NCBI GenBank assembly: GCA_002862705.1
Contig: PKDU01000052.1
Span: 1-64,000 of the forward strand
DNA: 64,000 bases
Direction: 5' to 3'
Origin: Flavobacteriaceae bacterium
GTDB lineage: Bacteria; Bacteroidota; Bacteroidia; Flavobacteriales; Flavobacteriaceae
Each line of letters opens with the position of its first letter. Within the stretch, counting starts at the first letter, position 1. The notes under the pieces are model-generated. The model was given only the letters and a program-made list of their open reading frames with translations, did no database searches and was not told the DNA's origin. This document shows, piece after piece, positions 24,886 through 34,198 of this stretch. Both the position numbers and the translations under genes were made by a program.

Positions 24886-26076
24886 TTACGCTACAGCTTC
24901 ACGGATACGGCGTACCGCTTCTTCAATTTCTTCAAGAGAGGCGGCATAGGATATGCGAATGTTGTTTGGGCATCCAAAGGCATCGCCAGTAACGGTTGCT
25001 ACATGGGCTTCTTCCAAAAGATACATGGCAAAGTCAGAAGCGTTTTCAATCATGGTACCGTTTAATTTTTTCCCAAAAAATGACGAAATATCAGGGAAAA
25101 TATAAAAAGCACCTTTTGGCACATTTACGTTAAACCCTTCAATGTCCTCAACGAGTTCTATGATGCGCTTGCGTCGAAAATCAAACTCATCGACCATGTA
25201 TTTGATCTTACCTACAGAAGCACGAACAGCCGTAATGGCAGCGCGCTGTGCAATACAGTTTGTGCCACTAGTTACCTGCCCTTGCATTTTAGTACAGGCT
25301 TTAGCCAACCATGCAGGACCACCCAAATAGCCTATTCTCCATCCTGTCATAGCAAACGCTTTCGCCAAGCCGTTGACCGTGATGGTTCTGTCGAACATGC
25401 TCGGAATGGCAGCAAAGCTAAACGGGGTTGCATTGTCATAGTTGATGTGTTCGTAAATTTCATCAGAAAGCACGTAGATGTCGGGGTGTTTTACCAATAC
25501 TTTAGCCAGCGCCTCGTATTCTTCCTTGCTGTACATCGATCCACTCGGGTTGTTGGGCGAGTTAAGCATCACCAATTTGGTTTTGGGGGTGATGGCTGCT
25601 TCCAGTTGGGCGGGTGTTATTTTAAAATCGGTTTCGATATCAGAACGAATCTCTATTGGATTTCCTTCCGCAAGAATGACAATAGCTGAGTAGCTTACCC
25701 AATAGGGGGCTACCAAAAGTACGTCATCGCCTGGGTTGATGAGCACTTGAACCGCATTGGCAATTGATTGCTTTGCCCCTGTTGATACTACAATTTGGTT
25801 TGGTGCATAGTCAAGGTCATTATCGCGTTTAAATTTTTCGCAAATGGCTTCTTTGAGTTCTGCATATCCGTCAACGGGGGTGTAGCTGTTGTAATCGGCA
25901 TTGATGGCTTCAATAGCTGCCTCTTTGATAAAATCGGGCGTATTGAAATCAGGCTCCCCCAAACTCAGCCCAATGATATCTTTACCTTCGTTTTTTAGCT
26001 CACGTGCTTTGGCTGCCATAGCCAACGTAGCTGATGCGGGTAAACGCTTAATGCGTTCGGATAATGCTTGACTCAT
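24886..26076 (-). CDS. aspC: Pyridoxal phosphate-dependent aminotransferase (aspartate aminotransferase type)
   Basis: The 396-aa class I aminotransferase transfers amino groups between aspartate (or another amino acid) and 2-oxoglutarate. The PLP lysine is K239 in NGLAKAFAMTGWRIGY. NNPSG (residues 174-178), LSDEIYEH and the substrate-carboxylate Arg in NIRISYA near the C-terminus are also present. This is the Ib subgroup of bacterial aspartate aminotransferases; the exact substrate range is inferred. A -7 box lies 13 nt upstream of the ATG. It is divergent from rsmG. Confidence 0.93.
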   Translation of the reverse strand: MSQALSERIKRLPASATLAMAAKARELKNEGKDIIGLSLGEPDFNTPDFIKEAAIEAINADYNSYTPVDGYAELKEAICEKFKRDNDLDYAPNQIVVSTGAKQSIANAVQVLINPGDDVLLVAPYWVSYSAIVILAEGNPIEIRSDIETDFKITPAQLEAAITPKTKLVMLNSPNNPSGSMYSKEEYEALAKVLVKHPDIYVLSDEIYEHINYDNATPFSFAAIPSMFDRTITVNGLAKAFAMTGWRIGYLGGPAWLAKACTKMQGQVTSGTNCIAQRAAITAVRASVGKIKYMVDEFDFRRKRIIELVEDIEGFNVNVPKGAFYIFPDISSFFGKKLNGTMIENASDFAMYLLEEAHVATVTGDAFGCPNNIRISYAASLEEIEEAVRRIREAVA

Positions 26077-26089
26077 ATTAAATTTTTGT

Positions 26090-26097
26090 CAAAGATA
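26090..26097 (-). promoter_or_regulatory. Putative -7 promoter box for aspC
   Basis: On the minus strand TATCTTTG matches TAnnTTTG and ends 13 nt before the aspC ATG. Confidence 0.5.
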
Positions 26098-26142
26098 ATC
26101 GCTATCAAACAACAAGCACAACATTTTAATTAACAGCTTCCT

Positions 26143-26150
26143 TATTTTTG
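26143..26150 (+). promoter_or_regulatory. Putative -7 promoter box for rsmG
   Basis: TATTTTTG matches TAnnTTTG and ends 8 nt before the rsmG ATG, so the leader would be only a few bases long. Confidence 0.5.
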
Positions 26151-26158
26151 TAAAAATT

Positions 26159-26779
26159 ATGGATACAACAATCAAAACCTATTTTCCTGAGCTAAGCGAA
26201 AAACAGCTAAATCAGTTTGCGCAACTCAAGCCGCTTTACGACTCGTGGAATCAACAAATAAATGTGATTTCACGCGCCGACATGACGCATTTCTATATCC
26301 GTCACGTACTCCATTCGTTAGGTATTGCCACAGTGCTGACATTTAAGCCTAAATCCAGCGTATTGGACGTGGGCACGGGTGGTGGTTTTCCAGGAATTCC
26401 ACTTGCTATTATGTTTCCACAGTCACAATTTACGCTAGTCGATTCTGTTGGAAAAAAAATTAAAGTAGTGCAAGCCGTTGCAGATGCCTTAGCACTTGAC
26501 AATGTCAAAGCGTACCACAAACGCGCCGAAGACCTTACGGGGACATTTGATTTTGTGGTCAGCAGAGCTGTTACACGCATGGAGCGTTTTGTACCTTGGG
26601 TACAACACAAAATCAAAGCAAAAAGCAAACACGCACTTTCAAACGGAATTCTCTACCTCAAAGGCGGTGACCTTAAAGAAGAATTAAACCCTTTTCCCAA
26701 AGCAAAAACCCATGATTTGGCTGCGCACTTTAACGAAGATTTTTTTGACACAAAAAAAGTGGTGCATTTACCGCTTTAA
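26159..26779 (+). CDS. rsmG: 16S rRNA (guanine-N7)-methyltransferase
   Basis: RsmG (GidB) methylates G527 of 16S rRNA, near the streptomycin-binding site. The 206-aa protein has the SAM motif VLDVGTGGGFPGIPLAI (residues about 70-86), the FTLVDSVGKKIKVV segment and the VVSRAVTRME motif. The length is typical. Its stop overlaps the end of pruA on the other strand by 4 bases. Confidence 0.96.
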   Translation: MDTTIKTYFPELSEKQLNQFAQLKPLYDSWNQQINVISRADMTHFYIRHVLHSLGIATVLTFKPKSSVLDVGTGGGFPGIPLAIMFPQSQFTLVDSVGKKIKVVQAVADALALDNVKAYHKRAEDLTGTFDFVVSRAVTRMERFVPWVQHKIKAKSKHALSNGILYLKGGDLKEELNPFPKAKTHDLAAHFNEDFFDTKKVVHLPL

Positions 26780-28401
26780 TCCATACACGGATAGCGATAA
26801 TCTTTGGCAGGAACAAGCGTTTCCTTTATCAACCTTGCCGATACCCAACGCAATAGATTTAGCGCTGAACCAGCCTTGTCATTGGTTCCTGATGCACGGC
26901 TTCCTCCAAAGGGTTGCTGCCCAACAACAGCGCCACTGGGTTTGTCGTTGATGTAGAAATTACCGGCGGCATGGCGCAACTTTCCAGATGCGTATTCAAT
27001 AAAATGGCGGTCTTGCGCAATAATGGCACCCGTTAGCCCATAGTCAGAAGTGTTGTTTACCAATTCCAAGGTGCTTTCCCATTCGTTGTCTTCATAAACA
27101 TATACCGTGACAATAGGCCCAAACAGTTCTGTTTCCATGGTGGTGTAGTGTGGGTTGGTTGTTTTGAGTAAGGTGGGATGTACAAAATAGCCCTTGCTTT
27201 TGTCATAGGTTCCACCGGCGAGTATTTCGACTTGCTTGTCGGTTTTTGCCTGCTCAATATAGCGCACAAGCTTGTCAAAAGAATTTTCGTGTATGACAGC
27301 TGTTATAAAGTTGTTCATGTCTTCAGGAGATCCAATTGAAAAACTTTTGATGTTTTCAACTACTCCCGCAAGTGTTTCATCGGCAATGGAAGCGGGGAGG
27401 TATATGCGTGATGCAGCTGAACACTTTTGTCCTTGAAATTCATATCCACCTCGTGTGATGGCAGTCACCACAGTTTGGATGTCGGCAGTATGGTGGGCAA
27501 AAATAAAATCCTTGCCTCCTGTTTCGCCAACAATTCTGGGATAATTACGATAATGCGTAAGCTTGTTTCCAATCTGTTGCCATAAATGTTTAAAAACCTC
27601 TGTAGATCCTGTGAAATGCAATCCTGCAAACTGTGGGTGGTCCAGTACCATATTGGAAATCATAACTGGATCTCCAGAGATGAGGTTGATGACGCCTGGG
27701 GGTACACCCGCTTCCTCAAATATATCCATGATGATTTTGGCAGAAAACATTTGATGATCGCTTGGTTTCCAAACCACAACGTTGCCCATAAGGGCAGGGG
27801 CGGCACACAAATTGCCTGCAATGGCGGTGAAATTAAACGGGGTCACGGCATAGACAAAGCCTTCAAGTGGTCTGTATTCTAGCCGATTGATAACGCCATC
27901 TCCTTGAATGGGTTGCTGTGCGTAAATGTCCGATGCAAAAGCAACGTTGAACCTTAAAAAATCGGCAAATTCGCAGGCAGCGTCAATTTCTGCTTGAAAG
28001 ATATTTTTGGATTGCGCCAACATGGTCGAGGCATTAATCCTAGCTCGATAGGGTCCTGCAATCAGGTCGGCTGCTTTTAGAAATACAGCAGCGCGATGCT
28101 CAAAAGAAGTGTTTTCCCAATCAGGGCTAGCCGCTAATGCGGCGTCAATGGCTTGGGTTACGTGCGAAGCTTCAGCCATGCTAAAGCTGCCAAGTGTATG
28201 CTTGTGGTCGTGTGGCGGCGCCATTTTTGCACGTTCTTTAGTCACAATTTTTTTACTGCCTATGTAAAGGGGCACGTCGATAGTGCTGTTGTACAAGGCT
28301 GCGTATGTTTCTAATACTTCTTTCCGTTCGGGACTGTTTTTTTTATAATCGAAAACAGGCTCATTTACCGGTCTTGGAACTGAGAAAAAACCGTTTTTCA
28401 T
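26776..28401 (-). CDS. pruA: L-glutamate gamma-semialdehyde dehydrogenase
   Basis: The enzyme oxidises glutamate semialdehyde (pyrroline-5-carboxylate) to glutamate, the second step of proline breakdown, with NAD+. The 541-aa length fits the stand-alone type found in Bacteroidota. Motifs: FTAIAGNL, VVWKPSDHQ, VGETGGKDF (catalytic Glu) and GQKCSAASRIYLP (catalytic Cys), plus PFGGSRASGTND near the end. The proline dehydrogenase partner is not in the window. apaG lies 17 bp upstream on the same strand. Confidence 0.96.
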   Translation of the reverse strand: MKNGFFSVPRPVNEPVFDYKKNSPERKEVLETYAALYNSTIDVPLYIGSKKIVTKERAKMAPPHDHKHTLGSFSMAEASHVTQAIDAALAASPDWENTSFEHRAAVFLKAADLIAGPYRARINASTMLAQSKNIFQAEIDAACEFADFLRFNVAFASDIYAQQPIQGDGVINRLEYRPLEGFVYAVTPFNFTAIAGNLCAAPALMGNVVVWKPSDHQMFSAKIIMDIFEEAGVPPGVINLISGDPVMISNMVLDHPQFAGLHFTGSTEVFKHLWQQIGNKLTHYRNYPRIVGETGGKDFIFAHHTADIQTVVTAITRGGYEFQGQKCSAASRIYLPASIADETLAGVVENIKSFSIGSPEDMNNFITAVIHENSFDKLVRYIEQAKTDKQVEILAGGTYDKSKGYFVHPTLLKTTNPHYTTMETELFGPIVTVYVYEDNEWESTLELVNNTSDYGLTGAIIAQDRHFIEYASGKLRHAAGNFYINDKPSGAVVGQQPFGGSRASGTNDKAGSALNLLRWVSARLIKETLVPAKDYRYPCMD

Positions 28402-28418
28402 AAAAATAATTTTAATGG

Positions 28419-28805
28419 TTAGTTGAGTGCAAACGCAGGGCTTAGCTCAAATTTAGGAATATAGGCGCGAAACTTTTTGGTCGATGCTAAATTGATCATG
28501 TCGTAGTGTCCTTGCATGGCGCCAATAGGCGAGCTTAGCAAGCAGCCCGACTGATAACTGTAGACCTGACCAGGTTTAATAACGGGCTTTTTTCCTACCA
28601 CACCTTCTCCGTCAACAATAGCCGTGGGCTTTAAGGAGTCAAAAATTTTCCAATGTCTAGATTGAAGTTGAACCGTGTCTTTTCCGTGATTGGATATGGA
28701 TATGCGATAGCCAAATGAATAGTGCAAGCGGTAGTTTTTGAAGTAGGTCCCTTCAAAAAATGCGTTTACTGAAATGCGTATACCTTGTGTAACTTGCTGA
28801 ATCAT
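28419..28805 (-). CDS. apaG: ApaG protein
   Basis: The 128-aa protein is a single ApaG (fibronectin III-like) domain. Conserved parts: VTQGIRISVNAFFEG, YRISISNHGKDTVQLQSRHW (residues 32-51) and the glycine-rich GVVGKKPVIKPGQVYSYQSG. ApaG proteins are linked to cobalt/magnesium resistance and nucleotide phosphate metabolism in enteric bacteria, but the biochemical role is not settled. It sits between the plug protein gene and pruA on one strand, with short gaps that allow cotranscription. Confidence 0.94.
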   Translation of the reverse strand: MIQQVTQGIRISVNAFFEGTYFKNYRLHYSFGYRISISNHGKDTVQLQSRHWKIFDSLKPTAIVDGEGVVGKKPVIKPGQVYSYQSGCLLSSPIGAMQGHYDMINLASTKKFRAYIPKFELSPAFALN

Positions 28806-28826
28806 AGTATAAAGATAAACATTTTT

Positions 28827-30068
28827 CTATAAGCCAATGTCTTCTGCGTTTGCATTTCCAACGCCAATCAATTCATCGCAGCGTGCGCCTATGGGTCTGT
28901 AGTAAATTAGCACAGCATATTCGTTTTCTGTAGGCCAATAATTGCCAGAAATAAGATTGTCGTAAGGCGTTCCGTTGCTGTCTTGACTTGCAAACTTATA
29001 GTTGTAAATACCTTGCTTTAGTAATAATGCAGCCTCAAAGCGACCAGAGTCAGGGTTGTAGGTCAGTTTGTTTTCATCACCCATGATGTGTTGGTTAAAA
29101 TCTCCAACCACAAAATGCGCTCCGTCAAATAAGAAATCTTCCGCAAAAAGCGAAAATACTACCCGGCTGTAATCCGATTCGGTATTTGGATTGCTGCCTT
29201 GAAAAGTGTTGATGCGGAAGTCGCCGTTTATGTCGGGTGCATAGGTATAAGGCCTGCCAGAGCGCACCCATTGCGGGTTTAAAACAGATATAAATAAGTC
29301 TTCACGAAACACACGGGCTACATTGCCGCCTCCACTGCGAATGTCTTGTGTGTCAAAAAAATGATATTCATTCCCAGCAGCAAACGTTGTTTCGGGCTTG
29401 AAGTTGAATTGCATTTGATTGTTGAGGTTATAGGTGGGCACACCTGCCTCACGCCATGTTTGCCAGCGTTGGTTTTGTACGATAAACGGCTTTATTTGTT
29501 TTTCAGGAAGCCGCACGTTTAGGCCATCTAGATTCACTACAAACTGTACGCTTTGATGCGTTTGAATGTCTTCAATGCGTTGCGATCGTTGCACACGCAC
29601 CCCAACTGCCGATGCTTGTTGGCTAACCAAAAACCTTTTTTGCAGCACCAAGTTCCTGCTGTCATCCCAGATATTCAGCATGTAATTCCCGCTCTTTTTT
29701 AAGCGCGTTTGGGCATTGGGAAGGGTAAGGGTATAGTGAATGTATGGCTGCAAGGTTCCGACGGCATAGGATATGTTTTGTATGCGAATGTCATCATAGC
29801 CGTCCATATAATCTGCTCGGAACAAATCGGTCTCGTTCCAATGAGCATCAAAGCGATCAATGGTGTAGTAATAGGTGCTGTCGTCCGCATTTAAATCATC
29901 AAACTTTAGCGTGATTTTTTCGTTCAATCCAACAATAGGTAGCGACGTATTTTGTTCGTTTACGTAAAAAAGAACCGATTTGATGTGTTCGGGTGGCGCA
30001 AAAACACCTAATCCTTGCCCAAAAATGAGTTGACAACCTAGTAGAAAAAGAAGCTTTTGTTTAATCAT
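28827..30068 (-). CDS. DUF5103 protein, type IX secretion system plug protein
   Basis: The 413-aa protein has a signal peptide (residues 1-17) and belongs to DUF5103. In Flavobacterium johnsoniae a DUF5103 protein was found as the plug closing the SprA translocon pore on the periplasmic side (established knowledge). Visible features: N-terminal Ig-like beta domain with FDAHWNETDLFRADYMDGYD (residues about 66-85) and RFLVSQQ, later a C-terminal segment FSLFAEDFLFDGAHFVVGDF with beta strands. It is divergent from nqrA across 184 bp. With porT, porU and porV it makes the fourth T9SS core or accessory gene here. Confidence 0.88.
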   Translation of the reverse strand: MIKQKLLFLLGCQLIFGQGLGVFAPPEHIKSVLFYVNEQNTSLPIVGLNEKITLKFDDLNADDSTYYYTIDRFDAHWNETDLFRADYMDGYDDIRIQNISYAVGTLQPYIHYTLTLPNAQTRLKKSGNYMLNIWDDSRNLVLQKRFLVSQQASAVGVRVQRSQRIEDIQTHQSVQFVVNLDGLNVRLPEKQIKPFIVQNQRWQTWREAGVPTYNLNNQMQFNFKPETTFAAGNEYHFFDTQDIRSGGGNVARVFREDLFISVLNPQWVRSGRPYTYAPDINGDFRINTFQGSNPNTESDYSRVVFSLFAEDFLFDGAHFVVGDFNQHIMGDENKLTYNPDSGRFEAALLLKQGIYNYKFASQDSNGTPYDNLISGNYWPTENEYAVLIYYRPIGARCDELIGVGNANAEDIGL

Positions 30069-30143
30069 TATTTTAGTGCTTAAAGGTTTTTTTGGCTTGT
30101 TTATAGATAAGAAGCCAGCGCGCTCTTTTTATTGCTAATAGGC

Positions 30144-30151
30144 CAAAGTTA
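30144..30151 (-). promoter_or_regulatory. Putative -7 promoter box for the plug protein gene
   Basis: On the minus strand TAACTTTG matches TAnnTTTG, 75 nt upstream of the ATG at 30068. This leaves a moderately long leader. Confidence 0.4.
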
Positions 30152-30224
30152 AACAAACTATTTTACGGTTAATAAATTTGTGTAATTATAGGGTATAAGA
30201 CTTCATTTTTTAAGTACCTTATAT

Positions 30225-30232
30225 TACATTTG
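30225..30232 (+). promoter_or_regulatory. Putative -7 promoter box for the nqr operon
   Basis: TACATTTG matches TAnnTTTG and ends 20 nt before the nqrA ATG. It is the only clear promoter-like match before the six nqr genes. Confidence 0.55.
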
Positions 30233-30252
30233 CAGTGCAAAAATAACCACAC

Positions 30253-31605
30253 ATGTCCGCTGACATAATCCTGAGTAAAGGCCTGACAATTCCCATGAGC
30301 GGAACAGCCGATCTCAACATTTCATCTGCCGATTCTGCTGACAACTTTGTCATTTATCCTCATGACTTTCATGGTGTTGTACCAAAGATGCTCTTGAGAG
30401 AGGGTGAGGCCGTGTTGCAAGGACAGCCGATATTTTATTCAAAAGCCAACCCTGAAATAAAATTTGTTTCCCCAGTTAGTGGGACGCTAACCAAAATTGA
30501 GCGCGGCGCCAAAAGACGTATCATGTCTTTGTCTATTGCGTCTGATGGCAAAAACAAGGCTGTTACCCACAGCCTAGAAAAGCTCGACAAGCTCGAAGCA
30601 GCAGATGTTAAAAAACACTTGCTCGAATCGGGTTGTTGGCCTTTTGTAAAGCAACGTCCTTATGATGTGATCGCAGATCCTGACAGTACGCCAAAAGCCA
30701 TTTTTATTTCCGGATTCAGTACCGCACCACTTGCTGCTGATGTTCCTTTCATTCTCAGTTCACAAAAGGAAGATTTCCAAAACGGTATAAACGCACTTGC
30801 AAAGCTAACTCCGAAAGTTCACCTCTCTGTTGATGCTTCTTCAGCTTCTTTTTTGACTGAAGTTTCTAATGCAGAAATACACCGCGTAAAAGGGCAGCAT
30901 CCTGCTGGTAATGTAGGTGTTCAAATTCACCACATTGACCCCGTCAATGCAGGCGAAACCGTTTGGGTTGTTGGACCAGCTGATGTGGCACGCATAGGCG
31001 CTTTCTTTTCAACAGGTATTTTTGATGCTTCCCAAATGGTTGCCGTAGTCGGTCCAGTGGTGAAGTCTCCTTCCTATTTCAAATCTCGTATTGGCGCAGC
31101 AGTTACCCCACTTTTAAAAAAAGCAGGTATCTACGCAGCTGGTCAGGTACGGATTATCAACGGCGACTCGCTTTCTGGCACAGCAACGCATGCCGATGGT
31201 AACCTTGGCTATTACAACAACACACTTACCGTATTGGCAGAAGGAAACCGCTACCGCATGTTTGGTTGGTTGCCTTTTGTTGGCAGTAAGATATTTAGCA
31301 TGTCTCGCACTTCCCTTTCTTGGTTGTTGCCCAAGCGTACATACGCATTGGACACCAATATGAATGGCGAAGAACGTGCGCTGGTTGTCACTGGCGAAAT
31401 GGAGCAAGTGTTGCCCATGGACATATTTCCCATGCAACTCATCAAAGCGTGTATGGTACAGAACATAGAAAAAATGGAGGGTCTTGGTATTTATGAAGTT
31501 GCGCCAGAAGATTTTGCGTTGGTGGATTATGCCAGTACCTCCAAAATTGAAGCCCAAGCGATTATTCGTGAGGCGCTTGATTTAATGATAAAAGAAGTAG
31601 GTTAA
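30253..31605 (+). CDS. nqrA: Na+-translocating NADH:quinone reductase subunit A
   Basis: NqrA is the peripheral cytoplasmic subunit of the Na+-NQR complex, which oxidises NADH, reduces quinone and pumps sodium out. The 450-aa length is typical. Family motifs: GLTIPMSGTADL (residues 10-21), the biotinyl-lipoyl-like segment with PVSGTLTKIERGAKRRI (about 76-92), and PFVKQRPYDVIADP. First gene of nqrABCDEF; nqrB follows after 9 bp. Confidence 0.98.
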   Translation: MSADIILSKGLTIPMSGTADLNISSADSADNFVIYPHDFHGVVPKMLLREGEAVLQGQPIFYSKANPEIKFVSPVSGTLTKIERGAKRRIMSLSIASDGKNKAVTHSLEKLDKLEAADVKKHLLESGCWPFVKQRPYDVIADPDSTPKAIFISGFSTAPLAADVPFILSSQKEDFQNGINALAKLTPKVHLSVDASSASFLTEVSNAEIHRVKGQHPAGNVGVQIHHIDPVNAGETVWVVGPADVARIGAFFSTGIFDASQMVAVVGPVVKSPSYFKSRIGAAVTPLLKKAGIYAAGQVRIINGDSLSGTATHADGNLGYYNNTLTVLAEGNRYRMFGWLPFVGSKIFSMSRTSLSWLLPKRTYALDTNMNGEERALVVTGEMEQVLPMDIFPMQLIKACMVQNIEKMEGLGIYEVAPEDFALVDYASTSKIEAQAIIREALDLMIKEVG

Positions 31606-31614
31606 ACTAGATAT

Positions 31615-32772
31615 ATGAATTTTATACGCGAACGCATAGATGCAATTAAAAAACCTTTTGGTAAAGGCCAAAAGTGGGAGCGTTTTGCCCCCGCAGTGAA
31701 TGCATTTGATACCTTTTTATTTGTTCCAAACCACACCACCCAAAAGGGTGCGCATATCCGCGATGGTGTTGATTTGAAACGTACCATGGTAACGGTTATT
31801 ATTGCCTTGTTGCCTGCATTTGTTTATGGAGTGTACAACACCGGTTACCAATACTTTATCCAATCTGGACTTGCCTTTACTTTTTGGGATGCCATGCTGC
31901 ATGGTGCGCTGAAAATCATGCCCATGGTTGCCGTATCCTACGGAGTAGGCTTAGCCATCGAATTTGCTTTTGCCGTCTATCGTGGACACGAAGTAAACGA
32001 AGGCTATTTGGTGACAGGACTTTTGGTTCCCATGATTATGCCAGTAGACATTCCACTTTGGATGGTGGGTCTGTCTGTGGCTTTTGCGGTATTTATTGCA
32101 AAAGAAGCTTTTGGTGGAACAGGAATGAATATTCTTAATCCTGCACTTACAGCACGCGCCTTCGCATTCTTTGCTTATCCAACCTATATGTCGGGCAATA
32201 AAGTATGGGTTTCGGAAGCAAGTAATGTCGATGGAATTTCTGGTGAAACGGTTTTGGGTAGTCTTGCCGCTGGTAATGACGTTAGCTACTCCATGTTCGA
32301 TATGTTTGTTGGTGCTATTCCTGGATCCATAGCCGAGACCTCAACACTTATGGTGTTGGTAGGCGCAGCCATACTGATACTTACAGGGGTTGGGAGTTGG
32401 CGTATTATGGTAGGTGGTGTACTTGGTGCAGCTGCTACAGCTTTCTTATTTAACCTTTGGGGTGCCAATGCCCTTATGTCCTTTAACTGGACAAATCAAC
32501 TCATTGTTGGTGGTTTTGCCTTTGGTGTGGTGTTTATGGCGACTGACCCCGTTTCAGCAGCCCAAACAACCAAAGGAAAATGGATATACGGCCTGCTCGT
32601 TGGCGTCTTCTGTATCCTTATCCGGGTATTTAATCCAGCATATCCAGAGGGGGTGATGTTGGCTATTTTACTAATGAACGTATTTGCACCAACCATTGAC
32701 CACTATGTGGTTGAAGGCAATATTAAACGACGCAAAAAGCGTCTCAACGCAACATTAACACCTGCAACATGA
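31615..32772 (+). CDS. nqrB: Na+-translocating NADH:quinone reductase subunit B
   Basis: NqrB is a main membrane subunit with about ten helices; it holds a covalent FMN and riboflavin and lies on the sodium path. The 385-aa protein has the flavinylation motif DGISGET, giving T212 as the likely FMN-bearing residue (by family comparison, where the motif is S-G-A-T). FGGTGMNILNPALTARAF is the family signature. apbE, coding for the flavin transferase, lies 5 kb downstream. Its stop overlaps nqrC by 4 bases (ATGA). Confidence 0.98.
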   Translation: MNFIRERIDAIKKPFGKGQKWERFAPAVNAFDTFLFVPNHTTQKGAHIRDGVDLKRTMVTVIIALLPAFVYGVYNTGYQYFIQSGLAFTFWDAMLHGALKIMPMVAVSYGVGLAIEFAFAVYRGHEVNEGYLVTGLLVPMIMPVDIPLWMVGLSVAFAVFIAKEAFGGTGMNILNPALTARAFAFFAYPTYMSGNKVWVSEASNVDGISGETVLGSLAAGNDVSYSMFDMFVGAIPGSIAETSTLMVLVGAAILILTGVGSWRIMVGGVLGAAATAFLFNLWGANALMSFNWTNQLIVGGFAFGVVFMATDPVSAAQTTKGKWIYGLLVGVFCILIRVFNPAYPEGVMLAILLMNVFAPTIDHYVVEGNIKRRKKRLNATLTPAT

Positions 32773-33503
32773 ACAGAGATTCGAACAGTTATACTTTTGG
32801 TTTTGCTGCTGCCATGGTTTTGGTTGTAGCATCTGTACTGGCGTTTACCGCTAGCTCATTGAAAGACCTTCAGTCGGAAAATGTCCGCAAAGAGAAAATG
32901 CAAAATATCCTTTCTACCATTGGCATTGAAACCAACAGAGAAGGAGCTGAAAAATTATTTAACGATTACGTCACAGAGCAGCTTGCGCTTCGCAACGACG
33001 GCACAGTCGATGAAACGGTGGATGCGTTCTCGGATATAAAACTGGCCATAGAGATCAAGAAAGATGCTGAATCGCAACGCTTTCCACTCTATGTCGCATC
33101 GGTTGATGAGGCAACGTATTATATAGTACCGCTACGCGGTTCCGGGTTATGGGATGCTATCTGGGGATACATTGCCCTTGACGAAGATCGCAATACTATT
33201 AAGGGTGCGGTGTTTGATCACAAAGGAGAAACAGCAGGGTTGGGTGCAGAAATCACACAACAGTGGTTTATGGATCGCTTTGTTGGCGAAAAAATATTTG
33301 ACACATCTGGAGATTTGGTTGGGATTTCGGTTTCCAAAACCAATAATGACCCCAATGATACAGACAAAGACGACCACGAAGTTGATGCCATTTCTGGCGC
33401 AACCATTACGGGCGATGGTGTTTCCGATATGATTATCGAGCGTTTACAACACTATCTGCCATACCTAAAAGCAACACCTGCAGACCTTGCGTATAACAAC
33501 TAA
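32769..33503 (+). CDS. nqrC: Na+-translocating NADH:quinone reductase subunit C
   Basis: NqrC has one N-terminal membrane helix (residues 9-30) and a periplasmic FMN-binding domain. The motif DAISGATITGDGV places the covalent FMN on T212. GLWDAIWGYIALDED and GETAGLGAEITQQWF are further family signatures. The 244-aa length is normal. It overlaps nqrB by 4 bases and is followed by nqrD after 2 bp. Confidence 0.98.
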   Translation: MNRDSNSYTFGFAAAMVLVVASVLAFTASSLKDLQSENVRKEKMQNILSTIGIETNREGAEKLFNDYVTEQLALRNDGTVDETVDAFSDIKLAIEIKKDAESQRFPLYVASVDEATYYIVPLRGSGLWDAIWGYIALDEDRNTIKGAVFDHKGETAGLGAEITQQWFMDRFVGEKIFDTSGDLVGISVSKTNNDPNDTDKDDHEVDAISGATITGDGVSDMIIERLQHYLPYLKATPADLAYNN

Positions 33504-33505
33504 TT

Positions 33506-34195
33506 ATGTCCAAACCAAAATCAAACAAAAAACCCGCAATTTTCTTTGTTACCAAAGAGCGTGAACCGCTTTTTTCAAAGAAAAATCGCGGTTTATTAAA
33601 AGATCCGCTAGACGACAACAACCCCATTACGGTTCAAGTATTGGGTATTTGTTCGGCCTTGGCCATTACCGTGCAGCTAAAGCCCGCCGTTGTGATGACA
33701 TTGTCCGTGATTGCTGTAATGGCAGCCAGTAATGTTATTGTTTCCCTTTTGCGAAATGCCATTCCAAACCGCATCCGTATTATTGTTCAACTCGTTGTGG
33801 TTGCCTCCATGGTAATCTTGGTTGATCAAGTATTGCGTGCCTATGCCTATGACGTGAGTAAACAGCTTTCCATCTTTATCGGACTAATTATTACTAATTG
33901 TATTGTAATGGGACGCTTGGAAGCTTTTGCCTTAGGCAACGGCGTTTGGAAATCCTTTTTAGACGGTGTTGGTAATGCCGCTGGATATGGATTTATGCTT
34001 ATACTCGTCGCCTTTTTTAGAGAGCTGTTCGGTTCAGGAAAATTGTATGGCTATCAAGTAATTCCCGATTCCATTTATGAAATGGGCTACGAAAACAACG
34101 GCTTGATGTTGTTATCGCCGATGGCCTTGATTACATTGGGTATTATCATCTGGGTGCAACGCGCACGTAACCGTAAACTCATTGAAAAAAACTAG
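33506..34195 (+). CDS. nqrD: Na+-translocating NADH:quinone reductase subunit D
   Basis: NqrD is an integral membrane subunit of about six helices. With NqrE it holds the intramembrane iron site: one Cys is in LGICSALAIT and one in IITNCIVMGRLEAFA, as in other NqrD proteins. The N-terminal 40 residues are basic and cytoplasmic and look longer than in the classical Vibrio protein. nqrE starts 3 bp downstream. Confidence 0.97.
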   Translation: MSKPKSNKKPAIFFVTKEREPLFSKKNRGLLKDPLDDNNPITVQVLGICSALAITVQLKPAVVMTLSVIAVMAASNVIVSLLRNAIPNRIRIIVQLVVVASMVILVDQVLRAYAYDVSKQLSIFIGLIITNCIVMGRLEAFALGNGVWKSFLDGVGNAAGYGFMLILVAFFRELFGSGKLYGYQVIPDSIYEMGYENNGLMLLSPMALITLGIIIWVQRARNRKLIEKN

Positions 34196-34198
34196 GCC